From the NCBI GenBank assembly GCA_944385535.1, contig CALWXR010000009.1, positions 1 to 56,710 of the forward strand: a stretch of 56,710 nucleotides of DNA, given 5' to 3'. Numbering within the stretch: position 1 is the stretch's first letter; the number at the start of each line of letters is the position of its first letter. The notes under the pieces are model-generated. The model ran no database searches, had not been told where the DNA came from, and saw only the letters and a list, made by a program, of their open reading frames with translations. Positions 53,134-56,710 of this stretch are shown in pieces. The translations under genes were made by a program, and so were the position numbers. The stretch is from an uncultured Oscillospiraceae bacterium. Its GTDB lineage: Bacteria; Bacillota; Clostridia; Oscillospirales; Oscillospiraceae.

Positions 53134-54410
53134 TTCGGATCATGAAATACGGCCAGACGGCCAATGAGGAGATTTTCGCCCGGGTCACCCCAGCTGTGGA
53201 TGTGGCGGCGGTGGTATCGGAAATTCTAAGTATGGTTCGCGCCCAGGGGGATCAGGCCCTGCGGGCGTATACAGAACAATTTGACGGAGCCAAGCTGGAA
53301 AGCCTGGCCGTCTCCCGGCAGGAGATCTTGGAGGCGGTTGACTCCGTTGACCCGAAGTTTTTGGCCATTCTGGAGCGGGCGGCGGAGAACATCCGCCATT
53401 TCCACGAAAAGCAGGTGCGAAACAGCTTTGTCATCGCCGACCGGCCGGGGATCCTCCTGGGACAGAAGGTGACCCCCATTGAAAAGGTGGGCATTTACGT
53501 TCCCGGGGGCACCGCCGCCTATCCCTCCACCGTGCTCATGGATACCATCCCCGCCAAGATTGCCGGATGCGCCCAAATCGTTATGGTAACGCCCCCCGGA
53601 AAGGACGGAAAAGTGAACCCGGTAATTCTGGCGGCGGCGAAAATCGCCGGGGTGGATCAGATCTTCAAGGTGGGCGGGGCCCAGGCTGTGGCCGCCCTGG
53701 CCTACGGCACGGAAAGCGTTCCCAAGGTGGATAAGATTGTAGGCCCCGGCAATGCCTTTGTGGCGGAGGCCAAAAAGCAGGTGTTCGGTCTGGTGTCCAT
53801 TGACATGATTGCCGGGCCCAGTGATATCCTGGTGGTGGCGGACGGCGCCAGCGACCCAAAGCATGTGGCGGCGGATCTATTAAGCCAGGCGGAGCATGAT
53901 AAGCTTGCCAGCGCGGTGCTGGTCACCGACAGTGAAAAGCTTGCCCAGGCGGTGGCGGAAGAATTGGAGCGGCAGATCCCTCTGCTTCCCCGGGCGGAGA
54001 TTGCCCGGGCTTCCATTGAAAATAACGGCAAGATCATTGTGGCGGACAACCTGAAAGCGGGCATTGACATTGCCAATGAAATTGCTCCGGAGCATCTGGA
54101 GCTGATGGTGGACAACCCCTTCGACTATCTGGAAGCGGTGAAAAACGCCGGTTCCATCTTCCTGGGCAGAAGCTGCCCGGAAGCCCTGGGGGACTACTTT
54201 GCCGGGCCCAATCACACCCTGCCCACCTCCGGCACCGCCCGGTTTTCCAGTCCCTTAAGCGTGGACGACTTTGTAAAGAAGAGTCAGTTTACCTATTATA
54301 CCCCCCAGGCCTTCAGCCAGGCCGCGGAGGACATCGCCTTTTTCGCGGAACAGGAGGGACTGCGGGGTCATGGAAACAGCGTCCTGATCCGAAAGGAGGG
54401 AGGGCTGTGA
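53130..54410 (+). CDS. hisD: Histidinol dehydrogenase
   Basis: 426 aa starting with GTG at 53130, which overlaps the hisG stop as GTGA; GGAGGG is 6 bases upstream, whereas the next ATG (53142) is too far from it. Zinc/NAD enzyme for the last two oxidations. 'GIYVPGGTAAYPSTVLM', 'VGPGNAFVAEAKKQVFG' and 'DMIAGPSDILV' are family signatures, and 'SQAEHD' plus 'GPNHTLPTSGTARF' hold zinc and catalytic residues. Confidence 0.96.
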   Translation: MIRIMKYGQTANEEIFARVTPAVDVAAVVSEILSMVRAQGDQALRAYTEQFDGAKLESLAVSRQEILEAVDSVDPKFLAILERAAENIRHFHEKQVRNSFVIADRPGILLGQKVTPIEKVGIYVPGGTAAYPSTVLMDTIPAKIAGCAQIVMVTPPGKDGKVNPVILAAAKIAGVDQIFKVGGAQAVAALAYGTESVPKVDKIVGPGNAFVAEAKKQVFGLVSIDMIAGPSDILVVADGASDPKHVAADLLSQAEHDKLASAVLVTDSEKLAQAVAEELERQIPLLPRAEIARASIENNGKIIVADNLKAGIDIANEIAPEHLELMVDNPFDYLEAVKNAGSIFLGRSCPEALGDYFAGPNHTLPTSGTARFSSPLSVDDFVKKSQFTYYTPQAFSQAAEDIAFFAEQEGLRGHGNSVLIRKEGGL

Positions 54411-55459
54411 GTCGATTTCTCGCCGGAAAATATGAGGCCCTGGAGGCCTACACCCCCGGAGAGCAGCCCCGGGACAAGCGATACATCAAGCTGAACACCA
54501 ACGAGTCTCCCTACCCTCCGGCCCCGTCCGTAGCGGAAGCGGTGAGCCGGGAGGCGGTGGAGGGGCTGCGGCTGTACTGCGACCCCACCGCCAAAAGGCT
54601 GAAGGAAAAGCTGGCGGGGCTGTATCAGGTGGAGCCGGAGAATATATTCCTCTCCAACGGCTCTGACGAGGCGCTGAACTTTGCCTTTATGGCCTTTGGC
54701 GGGGCCGGGGTGGTGTTCCCGGATATCAGCTATGGATTCTACGGCGTGTTTGCCCAGCTCCATGGTTTGCCCTATGAACAGATCCCTCTGAAAGAGGATT
54801 TTACCCTGGACTACCGGGATTACTGCCATCAAAACAAGATGATCGTCATCGCCAACCCCAACGCCCCTACGGGCATGAGCATCCCGGTGGAGCAGATCCG
54901 GCAGATTCTGAAGTCCAACCCGGATGCTGTGGTGGTGATCGACGAGGCCTATGTGGATTTCGGCGGAGAAAGCTGCCTGCCCCTGATCAAAGACTATGAC
55001 AATCTGCTGGTTGTCCGCACCTTTTCCAAGTCCCGGTGTCTGGCGGGGGGACGGCTGGGCTACGCCTTTGCCGGCAGAGCCATCATCGCCGATCTGGAAA
55101 AGCTTCAGTATTCCACCAACCCCTATAATGTGAACACCTTGACCCAGCTGCTGGGGGCCGCTACGGTGGATGAGGAAGCATACTACCGGCAGCGGTGCCG
55201 GGAGATCATGGATACCCGCCGCCGGACCAAAGCGGCCCTGGAAGCGCTGGGCTTTCAGGTGCTGCCCAGCCAGGCCAATTTCCTTTTTGCAAAGACTGAG
55301 AAAATGGACGGCGGCGCGCTGTACCGGGAATTGAAAAACCGGGGCATTCTGGTTCGCCACTTTACGGCCCAGCGGATCTGCCAGTATAACCGCATCACCA
55401 TTGGCAGACCGGAAGAGATGGACATGCTGATCCAAACCCTGAAAGAGGTGCTGATATGA
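54407..55459 (+). CDS. hisC: Histidinol-phosphate aminotransferase
   Basis: 350 aa starting with GTG at 54407 (GTGA overlap with hisD; GGAGGG upstream). PLP fold-type I aminotransferase: 'LNTNESPYPPAPSV' at the N-terminus, 'LSNGSDEALNFAFMAF', 'VVIDEAYVDFG' and the PLP lysine in 'VRTFSKSRCLAGGRLGYAF' (about residue 207). It overlaps hisB by 4 bases. Confidence 0.96.
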   Translation: MSRFLAGKYEALEAYTPGEQPRDKRYIKLNTNESPYPPAPSVAEAVSREAVEGLRLYCDPTAKRLKEKLAGLYQVEPENIFLSNGSDEALNFAFMAFGGAGVVFPDISYGFYGVFAQLHGLPYEQIPLKEDFTLDYRDYCHQNKMIVIANPNAPTGMSIPVEQIRQILKSNPDAVVVIDEAYVDFGGESCLPLIKDYDNLLVVRTFSKSRCLAGGRLGYAFAGRAIIADLEKLQYSTNPYNVNTLTQLLGAATVDEEAYYRQRCREIMDTRRRTKAALEALGFQVLPSQANFLFAKTEKMDGGALYRELKNRGILVRHFTAQRICQYNRITIGRPEEMDMLIQTLKEVLI

Positions 55460-56037
55460 GAAGCTGTGAACTGCGCCGAAAGACGGCGGAAACGGACATT
55501 ACCCTGTCCCTGGACTTAGACGGCAGCGGAAAAAGCCAGATCCAAACCGGCTGCGGCTTTCTGGATCATATGCTCACCTTGTTTGCCGCCCATGGAAAAT
55601 TTGATTTAAGCGTACATTGTGTGGGAGATACCCAGGTGGACGACCACCACAGCGTAGAGGATATCGGCATCTGCCTGGGTCAGGCCTTCCGGGAAGCTTT
55701 GGCTGACAAGCGGGGCATTACCCGATACGGCTCCTTCCTGCTGCCTATGGACGAGGCGCTGATTCTCTCCGCGGTGGATATCTCCGGCAGAAGCTGCTTG
55801 TGCTTCGATTTGCAGATCCCCACGGAGAAGATCGGCAGCTTTGATACGGAACTGGTGGAGGAATTTTTCCTGGCCTTTACCCGGAACTGCCCCATGAGCC
55901 TGCACCTGAAGCAGCTGGCGGGGAAAAACGCCCACCACATTGTGGAGGGGGCCTTTAAGTCTCTGGCCCGGTCCATGAAAGCGGCGGTTGCCTTGGACGG
56001 CAGCGACACAATCCCCTCTACCAAGGGGGTGCTGTAA
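55456..56037 (+). CDS. hisB: Imidazoleglycerol-phosphate dehydratase
   Basis: 193 aa, the monofunctional Firmicute form. Manganese-dependent dehydration of IGP. The metal-binding repeats are 'GFLDHMLTLFAAHGKFD', 'DDHHSVEDIGICLGQAF' and 'GKNAHHIVEGAFKSLARSM'. The ATG overlaps the hisC stop (ATGA), and the final A of its TAA is the first base of hisH. Confidence 0.97.
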   Translation: MRSCELRRKTAETDITLSLDLDGSGKSQIQTGCGFLDHMLTLFAAHGKFDLSVHCVGDTQVDDHHSVEDIGICLGQAFREALADKRGITRYGSFLLPMDEALILSAVDISGRSCLCFDLQIPTEKIGSFDTELVEEFFLAFTRNCPMSLHLKQLAGKNAHHIVEGAFKSLARSMKAAVALDGSDTIPSTKGVL

Positions 56038-56657
56038 TGGTCGGCATCATTGACTATGGGGTGGGGAACCTGTTTTCCTTGCAGTCGTCCTTCCGCGCCA
56101 TTGGTCAGGAGGCCTTTGTCAGCGGCGATCCGGCGGCATTGTCCCGGGCGGACCGGCTGGTGCTGCCCGGGGTGGGCGCCTTTGAGGACGCGGCGAAGAA
56201 GCTTCGGCAGTCCGGCCTGGATGAGCTGGTCCGGCAGCAGGCGGCGGCGGGAAAACCCCTGCTGGGCATTTGCCTGGGCATGCAGCTGCTGTTTGAGAAA
56301 AGCTATGAATACGGGGAACATGATGGCCTGGGACTGCTCGCGGGACAGGTGGTTGCTATGGAAGGCCGGTTGCCCCGGGAACTGAAGATCCCCCATATGG
56401 GCTGGAACCGGCTCCAGGTGAAGCAGGGACGGCTGCTGGAAGGAGTGGATGGGCAGTATGTGTATTTTGTCCACTCCTATTTTGCCCGGGGCTGTGAAGA
56501 TTCCCTGGCCGCGGTGACGGATTACGGCATTCCCATCACCGCCGCCGTGGAGCGGGGGAACCTGTTCGGATGTCAGTTCCACCCGGAAAAAAGCGGCAAT
56601 GTGGGTCTCAGGATCCTGGAAACCTTTTGTAAATTAGGAACTTGTAAAAGTCTCTAA
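56037..56657 (+). CDS. hisH: Imidazole glycerol phosphate synthase glutaminase subunit
   Basis: 206 aa. Class I glutamine amidotransferase that supplies ammonia to HisF. Catalytic Cys in 'GICLGMQLLFEKSYE' (about residue 79), and His/Glu in 'GCQFHPEKSGNVG' (about 181-186). 'DYGVGNLFSLQSSF' starts the protein. hisF and the later his genes would be expected just beyond the window edge. Confidence 0.96.
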   Translation: MVGIIDYGVGNLFSLQSSFRAIGQEAFVSGDPAALSRADRLVLPGVGAFEDAAKKLRQSGLDELVRQQAAAGKPLLGICLGMQLLFEKSYEYGEHDGLGLLAGQVVAMEGRLPRELKIPHMGWNRLQVKQGRLLEGVDGQYVYFVHSYFARGCEDSLAAVTDYGIPITAAVERGNLFGCQFHPEKSGNVGLRILETFCKLGTCKSL

Positions 56658-56710
56658 ACGCCGGGCAACAGGAAACGGAAAACCATACCCCAAAAGGAAA
56701 ACACCTAAGT

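Overview
The window reads as a chromosomal segment of a GC-rich Firmicute, most likely a gut-type Clostridia of the Oscillospirales. The support is the gene content (TrkA/TrkH, DegV, PlsY, SdpR/YhfC/SdpI, YtrA-type ABC unit, YerC plus HisZ, Leu T-box), strong AGGAGG-type ribosome binding sites, and many sigma-A promoters with 17-base spacers. No plasmid, phage or integrative-element backbone is visible. No tRNA, rRNA or CRISPR array was found.

Layout. 1-9.2 kb: a CofE-like ligase, a MarR-DegV operon, a TrkA-TrkH potassium uptake operon, a divergent mannonate-oxidoreductase-like SDR and a ferredoxin-domain aldo/keto reductase, then a DUF2975/HTH pair. 9.2-17.1 kb: an apgM-serC-serA serine operon, 3-methyladenine glycosylase, a GH2 enzyme, plsY and a HIT protein. 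17.1-24.6 kb: a 432-bp MITE-like element with a 12-bp target duplication, CcdA/TlpA, a vWA protein, a TetR regulator facing a membrane protein that resembles integral-membrane terpene cyclases, a GH31 glucosidase and an AraC regulator. 24.6-29.4 kb: the one decayed stretch, with a secreted propeller-plus-zincin protein, a nonsense-broken GLUG-repeat gene, a truncated MMPL transporter and an IS1182-type transposase remnant. 29.4-37.3 kb: greA-lysS (LysRS with an appended tRNA-binding domain), an sdpR-yhfC-sdpI operon, a 79-bp tandem repeat, nitroreductase plus PPC protein, and a YtrA/ABC operon.

37.3-49.8 kb is one long minus-strand branched-chain amino acid operon, ilvA-leuA-leuC-leuD-leuB-ilvB-ilvN-ilvC-ilvD plus a DUF815 ATPase. 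It is led by a T-box whose specifier reads best as CTG (Leu), and a MITE-like palindrome sits between ilvC and ilvD. ilvE follows as a separate minus-strand unit. 51.1-56.7 kb is the plus-strand histidine operon yerC-hisZ-hisG-hisD-hisC-hisB-hisH, with coding overlaps at nearly every junction; it runs to the window edge.

Common themes. Several regulators (MarR, TetR, SdpR, YtrA, YerC) sit next to clear palindromes that overlap their own promoters, so much of the local control circuitry can be read directly. Small non-autonomous repeats have landed just after stop codons or in terminators at three places. The best candidates for new biology are the TetR/terpene-cyclase-like pair and the secreted propeller-zincin protein; the rest is mainly well-known metabolism.
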